Source: Tetracladium setigerum (lineage: Eukaryota > Ascomycota > Leotiomycetes > Helotiales). From it: a stretch of DNA of 64,000 nucleotides. The translations under genes and the position numbers were made by a program. Where the stretch lies: positions 1,674,001 through 1,738,000 of the forward strand of contig PZJY01000013.1 in the NCBI GenBank assembly GCA_031472005.1. The letters run 5' to 3'. Positions 47,301 through 57,220 of this stretch are shown here, piece by piece. A model generated the notes under the pieces. That model ran no database searches. It was not told the origin of the DNA and worked only from the letters and a program-made list of their open reading frames with translations. How positions within the stretch are numbered: position 1 is the first letter of the stretch; each line of letters starts with the position of its first letter.

Positions 47301-47562
47301 CTAGTGGTCGTCCCAGTGCACGAGCGATGATCAAGTTACCGAGGAAGAAGATGTGCTTGGAGCTTATGGCAAGGGTAGGAAAGTCGATATTTGGGTCGCG
47401 AGTGATGGATATGTGGGAATGCTATACAAGATTAAGGGTGTCGAGATTCCGGATCCACCCACTGTCAATATTGGTATTGACGACTTGAAGGGTAAAAAGG
47501 GAAAGGGAAAGGGGATTGATGGTCCTTCGAATGGTGGCGGGTCTTCATCGAAGATTGCGTGA
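41344..47562 (+). CDS. SLH1: Ski2-like RNA helicase SLH1 / ASCC3
   Basis: A large tandem-cassette helicase of the Slh1/ASCC3 group, the motor of the RQC-trigger (RQT/ASC-1) complex that splits collided ribosomes. Exons are 41344-42062, 42116-42316, 42370-42876, 42925-43479 and 43563-47562. Cassette 1 has the P-loop APTGAGKT, split by intron 2, then IDEVHMLHDDRG, GLSATLPNYVDVADFL and QIFGRAGRPQ. A Sec63-type domain follows. Cassette 2 has GSPTGSGKT, IDEIHLLGGDRG and MLGRAGRPQF, then a second Sec63 domain ending in a Gly/Lys-rich tail. NMLICAPTGAGKTDAAML and NVLLGSPTGSGKT favour Slh1 over Brr2. Three single-base losses break the frame: near 41431-41438, at 45620-45621 and at 47339-47340. With them restored the length is 1994 residues, the expected size. 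Confidence 0.93.
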
Positions 47563-48263
47563 AAACAATGTCCTCTCGAGTCTCGAACTACACCATGCCC
47601 GAAAGCTAGTTAGAAAATACATGGATTATTCCTTCACTTGAAATATTTTTGTCATATACAACTTGATTTTGTTATGTGTCTGTGGACAAGTTTTGAGATA
47701 TTATTTCTCGGCCGGGGAGAAACTTGTGAATGTAGGGAGATTTCTTTGTGAGTTGATGTCAGTTCTAAGCAGGTGATCTTCGTCGATATTTCTCTCCTGA
47801 AAAGTCCTCGATATCTTCATGTCTCGCCCACAAAAACGCATAATTGTTGTGAAGTTGCTCTTGTCGCTGTAGCCGACCCTGGTATCTGGATTGATATTGG
47901 CGGAGTACGCACGCAAGCATGCGAAAGATTTCTTGAGGCTACCTGCGAGATTAACTTAGGCTGTGATGGAATGGAACGGAGAGTAAAGTGCCCAGCAAGT
48001 TATCAGAAACATGATAGGCGACCCCTGTAAGTTATGGCTATTGTCAAAATTTCAAATGAAATTTGAACTATCTAAAACAATCTACCACATAATCAAAACA
48101 TCTAAGTTGCACCTCCCACATGATCCAGCATTAACCATATAGGTTGTTGGAATCTGATTACAGGGGGAAAAGGGAAAAGAAACCTCAACATGCAGGTCTG
48201 CAAACCATCATTCACAATCCACCATCCACATCTCTCCTCTCTCCCACACTCCCAAGAGCTCAT
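47563..48263. other. Intergenic, convergent 3' ends
   Basis: 700 nt between SLH1 (+) and the RTA1-like gene (-); no supported feature. Confidence 0.45.
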
Positions 48264-49526
48264 TCAAGAACTACTTTGGCTCGACAACCCTCCCTTTGCA
48301 TTTCCACGACCTTCCTCCAACTCAACACCACCGAACATAGGTCCACTCGAGTCCCTGAGCCTCGTCTGAAGCTCTCGCATATAAACGTACGCAAACCCAG
48401 GATGAAAGGCCAAGAGCACCGTTCCGGCAATCCAGATCAAGATGCTCTCGAAAATGAGGAATGTGTCTTGATTTCTGGCGATGGCACCACTCCAGCCCTG
48501 GCCCATTTCAATGGCGCGGTAGATACATCGGATGAAGATTAGAACGGTTGCTATGCCCATTGCTTGAAATGAATTTGTTAGCTGGTGTGATTTTGGGGAC
48601 TAAAAAGAAAGAGGAGGAGGTGAGGAGAGGGTGCAGTTAGAGAAGGAGTTATACCGTAAAGAAAGCCCTTCCATCTGAGAGTCGCTCGAAGGCTCTCAGT
48701 TGCTTTGTCGACACTTGATGGTGCGCGCCACACGCGACTGGCAAATTCAATCGCCATTCCGATAAAAATTGACATTGTGACTACTTGGAAGATGATTGAT
48801 CCGAGCATAACGTTAACACCCAGTTCTTGGCCCGCCGGGTCGGAGGCTGTGGCTGACATGACACCTCCGGCAACTATTTGTTGTGTTTGTGGTTAGCACT
48901 CGTTCCAATGGGTGTGCGAAGCGAGGAGGTAGAGATGAAGATGGGTAGGTGGGTAGGTGGGTAGGTACCTTGGACAAGGAGGGAAATCACATCGAAAGTG
49001 ATGAAAATCCGAGTATACCAAACTGGTCTGATACGAGACATGTGTTCACCATAAACACTGACGATACGAGAAAGAGACATATAAATGCTTGCGCAAAAGA
49101 AGACAGGTGCGAAAGTTAGGACGATGGCTTGAAGCATGAAACTTGTCTCGGCGAATGGATCGTTGTTCCCGAGTGTACGGCCAAGGTAGCCGAGTGCTTC
49201 GAGGAGGGAACCGATGAACATTGCGATGCCTGTGGTGTGATATTTGCATTAGCCGCCTGGCTTTGATCGGGGGAGGGACAGGGAAACAGGAGAGCAGGGG
49301 AGGAGTGAGGAGTGGGATAGGTACCGAATGGCCATGTTCGGTACTTGATGGCTGCAGCGCCGTGGCCGATTGTTATGATGATGAAGCCGACGAGAGGGAC
49401 AATGGCATAGCTGAGGATTGGGAGATAGTGAAAGCCTGAACGGGTGGCAGGACAGGTCAAGGAAGTACAGTCCTCAGAATCGAGGGGCTGATTGGGAAAC
49501 TGCGCGGTATTTCCTGGGTATGACAT
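48264..49526 (-). CDS. RTA1-like lipid-translocating exporter family protein
   Basis: A seven-TM protein of the fungal RTA1/Rsb1 family, linked to 7-aminocholesterol resistance and sphingoid-base export at the plasma membrane. Exons are 49526-49325, 49229-48969, 48873-48655 and 48562-48264; donors GTACCT, GTACCT and GTATAA; 326 residues. Marks include HYLPILSYAIVPLVGFI, the family motif EALGYLGRTLGNNDPF, APVFFCASIYMSLSRIV and GSIIFQVVTMSIFIGMAIEF. RCIYRAIEMGQGWSG, with the conserved R..YR..E, follows, and then ESILIWIAGTVLLAFHPGF. The N-terminus carries two Cys before TM1. Intron 2 contains a small GTAGGTGG tandem repeat. The frame is intact. Confidence 0.9.
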
Positions 49527-49716
49527 TTTGATGGATTTAACAAGCGGTTTGATTTGGTGAAAATAGAACAAAAACTGCAAAAAGATTTCAAAGACAAGAA
49601 AGCAGATGAATGCTTTTGACTAATGAAAGAATGAGAGCGAAGAATGAAGATCGTGATTTAAAGATGATTTAGAAGATGAAGACAGAAAAACTATATACCC
49701 CAAATACGGAAATCAA

Positions 49717-50180
49717 GACTCCCGAGTTGGCGTATTCTGATGCTTAATTCTTCCCAATGCGGAACATCACGAAATAGCAAGACACTAAGCGATGCTCGTC
49801 AGCCAGGTACAAGCCGAGCAGATTCGCAAGCCTGGAAGCCTCAGGGGTCCAAACAAGCACTCTCGTCTATACTGACTGCAGCAGGGGAGGGCTAATAACA
49901 ACCGGGGCCGCGAGGCTTGTGAATTGACGTCGTTTTCTCAATGAAAAGACTTCCGAGTCGCGAGTCGGCGTGGACTGATCCTTAATTCTTCCCAATGTGG
50001 AGTGTCACAAAGGCAAAAAGACGCCAATCTTCAATCATTTAGCACATAAAAGGCGAGTATATTCGCAAGTCTGAAGACTTTAGGGGTTCCAAGCAAAGCA
50101 CACTTGTCTGTACGACAAGAGAATAAAGGGTAACAGGGCCGCTCGGCTCTTGAATTGATGCCTTGTTGTCAGCAACAATG
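49717..50180. repeat. Diverged tandem duplication, two copies of ~232 bp
   Basis: Copy 1 is 49717-49947 and copy 2 is 49948-50180. Shared blocks in the same order include TTAATTCTTCCCAATG, ATTCGCAAG, a GGGGTCC/GGGGTTCC block and TGAATTGA. The copies lie between the RTA1-like gene (-) and the small ORF starting at 50178, whose ATG is at the end of copy 2. Confidence 0.8.
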
Positions 50181-50486
50181 GACCGTACGGGAAGTACCCA
50201 GTCACCTGACCGTCGACTGTTGAAAAGACACGAAACACTACCAGCACCTGGTTCGGAGACTTTCTCGATCTCGGATTTATCGAGATTGATTGATTCAACT
50301 CCGGGATGGTATCATCTCCATGAACATCTGGTACGGAAACATCCTCAGCCTCCTTTTTTAACGGGTAAATGGGCGCCTAATCATCATGCTGCAGACAAGA
50401 AGAGTCCATGCCCAGGTTGCGTCGGTGAGAACGGACATGAAATGCGTGACATTTTGTGCTTCAAAGAAGTATATTGGTCTAGTTGA
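50178..50486 (+). CDS. Hypothetical small protein
   Basis: A 102-residue ORF beginning at the end of the tandem duplication (caacaATGGAC). No family is recognised. Visible traits are a basic N-terminal third (DRRLLKRHE), a middle with WYHLHEHLVRKHPQPPF, and a CPGCVGENGHEM..C pattern that might bind a metal. There is no signal peptide or TM. It could be a short lineage-specific gene. Confidence 0.4.
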   Translation: MDRTGSTQSPDRRLLKRHETLPAPGSETFSISDLSRLIDSTPGWYHLHEHLVRKHPQPPFLTGKWAPNHHAADKKSPCPGCVGENGHEMRDILCFKEVYWSS

Positions 50487-50854
50487 TGAGGTTGATATCG
50501 GTTGCCGTTGGAGAATTTACTACCCCAAGCCTTGGCAACCTCGTAAGTTTCCATAACAGGACTAGCGTAACTTGGTAGAGGCGCAGGTGGGACGTCAGCT
50601 TGACTTTGCATTTCCAAAACTCCTCAGGAGATCATCCAAGAAGGTAAGAAGGGAGGCATGGCATTTCTGATAAGTTGCAATTACGAGCACTTCAAATGAT
50701 ATAATCCCTTTGTCGGTAACATGCCTCGTGAGTTCCTCCTTTTGAGGGACTGCTCATGTACCCTTTTCTCCTTCTTCTCATCGTCACCTTAGGCGATCCA
50801 ACTCACACCTATTGACATTGACCTTTACCTCTCGGTGTTTGATAATATACTATA
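50487..50854. other. Promoter region of the Zn2Cys6 gene
   Basis: 368 nt with pyrimidine-rich stretches close to the start; no specific site assigned. Confidence 0.4.
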
Positions 50855-52292
50855 ATGGAAAACAGTTCTACGAATTCATCAACGCCACAAGGTCAAGATG
50901 AGATTATTTCCCTTAAAATACCACCACCTCCCCGCACTCGAACCTCGAAGGGGAAATCTCGGGCGGGTTGTGTGGCATGCAAGAAACGAAAAGTCAAGGT
51001 GTGTATGGCCAATCTGCATACCTACACTTCTTTGAATTTAGCACGCTAATCGTTTTTAGTGCGATGAGGCTCAACCGGCTTGTTCCAACTGTGTGAAGCG
51101 CTCAAATACATGCCAATACATAATTCCCAAAGGGCCAAAGTGGAGTGAAGGTGTAAGCACTTTTGTTGCGAGGAAGAGCAATAGTGTCCAGCCTACCTAT
51201 TCTGATCCAGAGAACAGTGTGACTAGACCGGATTCTAGTTGCTTGAATGTTCCAGCACTGCCGCCCAATCAATATTTATCTTCCCTTCCATCAGAGGATC
51301 GTCAACTTTTTGGCATCGAGGATGCTTTCCTCCTTACACACTTCATATCCTCAACCAGCACAGGGATTCTGGGAGACCAGAAGCTTTGGGCTGGAGACGT
51401 ACTTCAATTGGCCTTCCAGGTACAGCTGAACTTGAGAGTTTGAGATTTTCAGATCGCTGATTATAGTTTCAAGAACAATTTCCTCCTCCATGCCATTCTC
51501 AACCTGACAGCACGCCATTTCCAAACCACACGGCACAGTCAAGCCATCAAGCTACCCTACAACCTCAAACAAATACAAGAGAAACATCTTCAGAGTACTC
51601 TTTCCGCATTTCCTACCGGGCTCCAAAAAACGCCTCGAGCAAGAAGAGACGAAGATGCTCTTATCGCCACGTCTTTATTGTTATGTTTCCACGCCTGTTC
51701 TATCCAAGACTTCAACCCCTTTGCTCTAGTTCCCTCCGAAGACACTTCGTTCATCTTCCTCCATGGGACCAGATCACTGATTATGCACCGAGAAGTCGCC
51801 CGTACTGGCCTCATGAAACACCTAATTAAGAGACCAGAAATTTTGGCGCTCTTTCTTGCCCGCGTCACTCCAACTTCTGGACCTGGCCAACGCCTCATCA
51901 ATCTCATCAATCAATTGCCACCGAATTCACCATCACTCAAGAACAAAGACATGTATATTGAACGCGTCGAATCACTCACGGTGTACTTCACCACTGTGAT
52001 TTCTCCAACCACCAACACCGATTCGGTGGAGCGTCTATCGAAATGCTTTCTGAGGTGGCAAGCTGCCTGCCCGCCAGGTTTCGTGTCACTTGTCAGATTG
52101 TGCGATCCAATTGCGTTAATTATCTTGGCCCATTTCTACGCCGCGGCTGGATTCGTGCAGATGAAGGCCGACAATTTGTGGTGGTGGTGGCAGGACAAAC
52201 CGAAGTACATGGTCAAGACTATATCTCAGTTCCTCTTGCCGGCCTGGGCTGAATGGCTGGAGTGGCCGTTAGAAGTGATCGGGAAGTTTTGA
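50855..52292 (+). CDS. Zn2Cys6 (GAL4-type) transcription factor
   Basis: A fungal binuclear zinc-cluster regulator of the shorter, sterol-uptake-control-like group. Exons are 50855-50998, 51060-51419 and 51474-52292 (440 residues). The cluster is GCVACKKRKVK, spliced to CDEAQPACSNCVKR and NTCQY, giving all six cysteines with intron 1 inside the cluster. Intron 2 is short (54 nt, GTACAG..CAAG) and joins WAGDVLQLAFQ to NNFLLHAILNLTARHF, matching the conserved start of the regulatory domain. Other AG sites nearby give poorer joins. The C-terminus has DKPKYMVKTISQFL and WLEWPLEVIG, typical of this subgroup. The target genes are unknown; no metabolic cluster is adjacent. Confidence 0.87.
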
Positions 52293-52741
52293 TGAACTTC
52301 AAGTTGTCTGATCCAACTTGCATTTCTAAAACTGTCTCCGCCACATTTATAATAGGGAGCACTCTGCACTTCGATGCCAAGACTGTATGTGATGTTGCCA
52401 AGGCGGATTCCTTGACAAAGCATTTAAAGAATCACTTCGGTCCTTTGTGGTTGACATCCCTCGGCAATCTTCCACAAAGCATCTCACAGGTCGAGATCTT
52501 GTTTGTATTTGTCTACGATTATTCTGTTCCCTCCTTGTTAGCCAATTTTCGAACAATCCTATTGTGCAGTACAGTACTGCACATTACCACAATGAACTGA
52601 TTGTGGATCTTGTGAATTTCTGCAAGACCATTGTGTTATTGAGTTCTGTTTGATGTCTTCTGTACATTTCCTAACAATACTTCTGTGTTATCACAATCAA
52701 CCCGTTTTAGGACAATCTTTCATCGTTTTTTAGACAGCACC
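52293..52741. other. Intergenic
   Basis: About 450 nt; TF 3' flank and promoter of the J-domain gene. An open frame continues 57 nt upstream of the chosen ATG without an earlier ATG. Confidence 0.4.
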
Positions 52742-53986
52742 ATGTTAGAGGTTTCTCGACAACTCGATCACCACAACTTAAATCGACAGTTAGGCATTTC
52801 TTCCTTTTCTCTTTCCTCAGAAACACAATCACAGACAGATCATCGAGACCTCAACACTCTCAAATTTGCCCTGTCGCCTTTACAAATCACAACTAGCGTC
52901 AAATTGCCTGCACCTCAACGAGAAGTACCAAGCCCGGTTACTTCAGACATCAAAATGCCTAGACTTGTCAAATGTCCGGACAACTGCAGCGAGGAGGTTG
53001 TTCCCATTCCTAACGGTTATCAATGCAAAGATACTACGCACATCCTCCATCTAGATGGTAGTACTGATCATGAAAAGAGCAAATCTGCGAACAAGCGGTA
53101 CGATCAGCTCTTCCCAGTTTGGCAAATTTACACAAACGTTATCCAAGACCTTGAACGTTGCCAAGTCGATCCCGCTCCCCCCAACCTTCGATTCATTGAG
53201 AGCAGGCGCCAGGAAATGATAAAACGCACCAGCGACTTCATGGATGAATGGTCTCGCCTCGCCGCGGCAGATTTTGAATCGATCGATCGTTCTCGTGAGA
53301 GAAAGGCGCATGCTAAACCTCCGACAAAAATGCCAACTCCACCAATCGCAAAACATGAACCTGGACCTGAGCGGGTCAACCGCACTCCTCAACCATATAG
53401 ATTCGTCCCAGCGAAGCCTGTCAAGACGGAGTTTAGTCGACAAAATCTAGATCCAGAAGCCCGCGAAAACAAGCCTGCAAAGGCAGAGCAAGGCCAACGC
53501 CATCCGTTCAAGCCAGAGCCAGAGACTCGTGGAAAGAAACCTGCAAAGCCGGAGTACTGCCCACACGATCGACCCAAGCCAGAGCAGCCAGACACTCGCG
53601 AGAAGAAAGCTTATCCAGAAGCCCGACCTCAGCCTCAGGCTAGACCAACTCCACCAAATCCAGCCAAACCCGCCAACAACGTCAACGATAACGAAGGAAA
53701 CGCCGATCCAACACTCACCCCTGAGAAGAGAGAGGCAATCGCACGACTTCGATACATTTCCACAACTGATTACTACAGTGTTCTTGGCCTGGATGCGAAA
53801 GGTGTCAAAGCCACTCCGGCTGATATCAAGAAAGCCTTTCATCAACAGAGTTTACTCGTTCACCCGGACAAAAACTCACACAGGTCGGCTAGTCTCGCTT
53901 TCAGAATCGTCAAGCAGGCTTATGAGGTTCTTAGTGATGAGAAGCAGCGGGCGTGTTATGATGCTGAAACTAGAAATAGACGATAG
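52742..53986 (+). CDS. C-terminal J-domain (DnaJ/Hsp40-like) protein
   Basis: 414 residues, no intron. The last ~70 residues are a J-domain, which stimulates Hsp70 ATPase: DYYSVLGLDAKG, KKAFHQQSLLVHPDKNSH with the essential HPD at ~374-376, then AYEVLSDEKQRACYD. The N-terminal half has a possible small Cys motif (VKCPDNC..YQC) and a helical stretch (FMDEWSRLAAADFESIDRSR). The middle is a Pro/Lys/Glu-rich repeat region with several KPAK(P/A)E-type units at ~225-320. There is no G/F region, zinc-finger or client domain, so this is a class III-type J-protein. I use the first ATG at 52742; an internal ATG at 52955 (MPRLVKCPDN) is a possible alternative start. Confidence 0.82.
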   Translation: MLEVSRQLDHHNLNRQLGISSFSLSSETQSQTDHRDLNTLKFALSPLQITTSVKLPAPQREVPSPVTSDIKMPRLVKCPDNCSEEVVPIPNGYQCKDTTHILHLDGSTDHEKSKSANKRYDQLFPVWQIYTNVIQDLERCQVDPAPPNLRFIESRRQEMIKRTSDFMDEWSRLAAADFESIDRSRERKAHAKPPTKMPTPPIAKHEPGPERVNRTPQPYRFVPAKPVKTEFSRQNLDPEARENKPAKAEQGQRHPFKPEPETRGKKPAKPEYCPHDRPKPEQPDTREKKAYPEARPQPQARPTPPNPAKPANNVNDNEGNADPTLTPEKREAIARLRYISTTDYYSVLGLDAKGVKATPADIKKAFHQQSLLVHPDKNSHRSASLAFRIVKQAYEVLSDEKQRACYDAETRNRR

Positions 53987-54550
53987 ATGGGCGCATTATT
54001 AGATTCTTATTACAGATTGTTTCGCAGGTAATATTAAGAACGGACAAACACACAGATAAATCACGTCCGTCCCTGCGTAGCGAGAGCCCCCCGTGCCGCG
54101 AAAAATACTAATAGCTAAGATTATCTGAGCTTTGAATATTATAAAATCTATATATAAATAATATTCCTTCAAAAAAAAGTTAGCATTTCGTTAAATTTAT
54201 AACTAATTCTAAGCACTTTGTAGACCTCTTGTAAAAATATATAAAATGGGTGATTTTCCCGCATACATCTACACACCACAGCAGTGACAGCACCTATCCT
54301 GCCCAATTATGATTTCCTTTTTATGGTGGAGATGTCAAGCTTACCTACCGAGGAATTAACTTCCTCGCTTTAATCGATCGACTATGAATCGCATCGTGCA
54401 GTTGTTCGATGAGGGGTCGTTTCTTTGCAGTCTTTCTTGTACTCTTCGTATGACGGGATCGCGACGGGACAGGATTCGTAAGAGGTCTAGGCTAACAGCC
54501 TCGCGGAAGGTTATTTCTATATCATCTGACTTCAACCGCACTAATATAGA
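53987..54550. other. AT-rich intergenic tract
   Basis: Strongly AT-rich at 54100-54250. It contains one copy of the dispersed repeat at 54276-54354 and a 61-codon minus frame (54356-54541) without a recognised domain, which may belong to the NLR relic upstream of it. Confidence 0.5.
54276..54354. repeat. Dispersed repeat, copy A
   Basis: About 79 bp similar to 61877-61956 in the same orientation, sharing CAGCACCTAT and ATGGTGGAGATGTC blocks. Most differences are C/T or A/G transitions. Confidence 0.75.
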
Positions 54551-55075
54551 TTAGAAGTTCGAACGGAACTGGTTTAAGCACAGTATTAGACATCATATCC
54601 TCGTAGATACCTCGAAACATTTCCGTTTCCTAAGGAGTCTTCCATTAAGTACTTCACTTTGTCCCTTTCCCCACTATGCGTAGAGCTTTTTATATCGATC
54701 AAACCGCTTGTCATTATCCTTTCGAATAACCTTCTGGAATATCTCTTCGAATTCTGCAGCCTTCGTCTTACATAACTCTAAAATCCGTTTTATCGCTTCT
54801 ACTTACGTTTTATCAAGCTTCGAAGCCCTAGTTTCCGTATCGCGAAGGATTTCGATGACAATTGGCAATTGTGCAACCACCTGGCGAAATTCTTCCGGCT
54901 GGCTTTTAGCGTCTCCAGCTGCATCAAATATCTTTTTGGTTCCGTCTATAATTGAATTCAAGCTCCCAATGAGGCCATTAACAAGGACAGCTTCAGCCCT
55001 GGACATCGTAGGCAGTTGAAAGGTGAAGGGGTCGACTTGAGGCGCTAAACCAGTTTGTGATATTAGTAGCTTCAT
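54551..55075 (-). pseudogene. Relic of a SesA-type N-terminal domain (NLR/STAND family)
   Basis: The SesA domain occurs at the N-terminus of fungal NLR-like NACHT/NB-ARC proteins and P-loop NTPases. The minus strand from 55006 (or 55075) reads VNGLIGSLNSIIDGTKKIFD, then EEFRQVVAQLPIVIEILRD, the characteristic first half of the domain. After a TAA at 54803-54805 the same frame continues with ILELCKTKAAEFEEIFQKV and KRFDRYKKLYA, the second half. Further stops and a frame change follow (LMEDSL appears in another frame), and no NTPase domain follows. This is therefore a degraded, truncated copy rather than a single base-call error. I see no intact copy in the window. Confidence 0.7.
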
Positions 55076-55485
55076 ACAACGAAACGAGGCGAGTCTTGAA
55101 CTTACTTGTGTGAAAGTGGCGGACTAGGTTATGGAGACTGTGGAGTATTCCGAGCTTTTTGCGGGAAAATCAGGGTTCCTTGATGAAATGCAGAATGGTC
55201 ACATGAGCAGAGCCGCAATACTGTTTCTACTCTGGAAGATTCTAAAAGAATGCATGGTGCGTCATATCTCATATGCACTCACAAAATCTTGTTCTAAGTC
55301 AAAAGTAAGTGTTTATCTATTCCAAACCATCTTGTTGAAAGACAGGCTAATCTCTAGCACGAACTGAAAATTCTCTCCATTGACAACCTCCCTCTGGTTT
55401 TAGTTTCTCCATCTGCTCACTCTCCCAGACCTCTGTTAAGCGACGAAAACAAGACACTCATTTCTTGTCACTAGACAAGACTTGT
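55076..55485. other. Intergenic
   Basis: About 410 nt between the SesA relic and the 3' end of the secreted-protein gene; the 78-codon + frame here has no recognised domain. Confidence 0.4.
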
Positions 55486-56289
55486 CTACGCGTACCTTCT
55501 GCACTGTACCACTTTGGTGTTGTCCGACCAGGTTCGGCTCCACCAATCGCCGCACCCCTTGGTAGGCTCGTAGAAGTCCTTTTGGATAAGACAGGTCGCA
55601 ATCCACCGATCATTCCAGGTCGTCAATTCGCCAACGTAGTATCCATTGTTGAGTTTCTCCCAATCCTTGATAGACGTGTCAGGAACGCAGTAATTGATCA
55701 TGTACCAGTTTCCATCGAGCCAAAATGGTTTCCAACAAGCATTGTGCACAAATCTTGGGCCAAAAGTATACTTTGCGGAGTCACAAAAGTCCACGCCCCA
55801 CCACTTGGCGACGAGCTCGGAGTAACTAAGCAACAGTTGTTAGCGAAAGCTACGTGTGTTATGCTAGCGTTCAAGATAACTTACGGAGTAGGATATTCTT
55901 TGGTCAGTTCATTGACAGATTTGATGGTGAATTCAATATCGCCCCAATTTCTTTCTGTACTCTTGTTAGTCCATTCCTAAGCATGAAAGAGATCCTACGC
56001 ACTCTTCAAGGTAGAGTTGCCCTCAGCTGCGATTTCCTTGAAAGCTGCGATTTCCTCATCATTGAAGATCTAAATGATCAAACGATTTCGTCAGCATAGA
56101 GCTCATATTCGATAAAGTATCTCGCAGACTCACATATTCACTGACGACATTGCCATCCTTGTCTTTGAGGGGGAGAGATGTTGGAATAGTCTTTGGATAT
56201 TCTAGCTCCGTTGTGTTGGTGGGAGATGGCAGAGCGGATACGAGAGCACAAGCCACGAAGGGCGCGAGTAGAGAGGTGAATTTGACCAT
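55486..56289 (-). CDS. Small secreted protein, effector-like
   Basis: A signal peptide (FTSLLAPFVACALVSALPS) and no TM mark a secreted protein of about 212 residues; I recognise no family. Exons are about 56289-56134, 56069-56003, then 55960- or 55955-55885, and 55825-55486; donors are GTGAGT, GTGCGT and GTAAGT. The second acceptor is ambiguous: an AG ending at 55961 keeps frame, while the better-placed CAG ending at 55956 meets a stop unless one A of the AAAA near 55918-55921 is dropped. The C-terminal half is Trp/Tyr-rich with five Cys (VDFCDSAKY, VHNACWKPFW, YMINYCVPD, TCLIQKDF, GCGDWW). Expression on a host or substrate would be informative. Confidence 0.6.
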
Positions 56290-56988
56290 GATGTTGAGCT
56301 TGAGGGAGATTGAGATTGAATGCTTAAGGTTGAGAGCTTGAGGTAGAGTGAGGATTATGGGAGTTCAGTGGCTACTTATACTTTGTGATCTCTCTTCCGG
56401 AGTGTGCGGTGAAGCTTGTGCCTATCTGGACACGTTTTCCAGTGTATTGGCCAATATTAAGCCGACTTAATCAACTATCTTTTAAGCGACGAGTGTGGAA
56501 CAGTCGAGAGGATACTCACAGTTTCCACGAGAACAGCAAGGACTCAACAGTGGAGAATACCTACAATTCAGCTTTTGGTATTCCATGCGACCCTTGAAAT
56601 TGCTATGGAGTTTCCTCTTCTGATCCTCCCTCAAACGCACTTGCTATTTTGACGCATTTTAGTGATTGTCAACTTCTAGCTTTTATTTTTATCATGTGAA
56701 ACTGTCAACATATTGATGATACTACTACGGAATCACCGATAGAAAAGGAGCAGTGGTCAAGACTACTTCTAGAATGGGAACGGATTATGGGTATCAAATT
56801 TCTACCTCCATGCAACCAGTCTTAAACCAAGCTTGAACTGGGTAAGATCCCAGAGACACGTGCACGACGGTTGTTGTTATTTGCTTCGGGTAGCTTCCTC
56901 CTTTGTAGGTACCTTCCTTTATTAGAGGTATTGTGGGAGGGAAGCCAACTCCACTCAGTCTAAGGAGTGTTGGCCGCTTGTAAACATG

Positions 56989-57220
56989 GTACAGTCTCTG
57001 GACGGGAAGACCTTCCCCGGTCAGAGGGTCTACGACTACAGTAAATAAAGAAACGACCCAATAGCTTGGGCAGATCGGGAGCGACATATGGAGGAATTAG
57101 GGCTTGAAAATTTTAATAATAGGCTATACTGTGGGGAACAGGGGATTCTTGACCATCTACTGGTTCAATTCATGGTCTTTTGCTGACCGGGGAAGGGTCC
57201 TTCCCGTCCAGAGACTGTAC
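56989..57220. repeat. Inverted repeat, ~35-bp arms, 160-bp spacer
   Basis: The left arm 56989-57023 is the reverse complement of the right arm 57184-57220 except for a 2-nt length difference at the arm centre. The arms begin GTACAGTCTCTGGACGGGAA and end CCCCGGTCA. The structure could form a stem of ~33 pairs, or be the ends of a small fold-back element. Confidence 0.85.

Noticed and set aside
56794..57087. 97-codon minus-strand ORF
   Set aside because: Overlaps the left arm of the inverted repeat and shows no family similarity.
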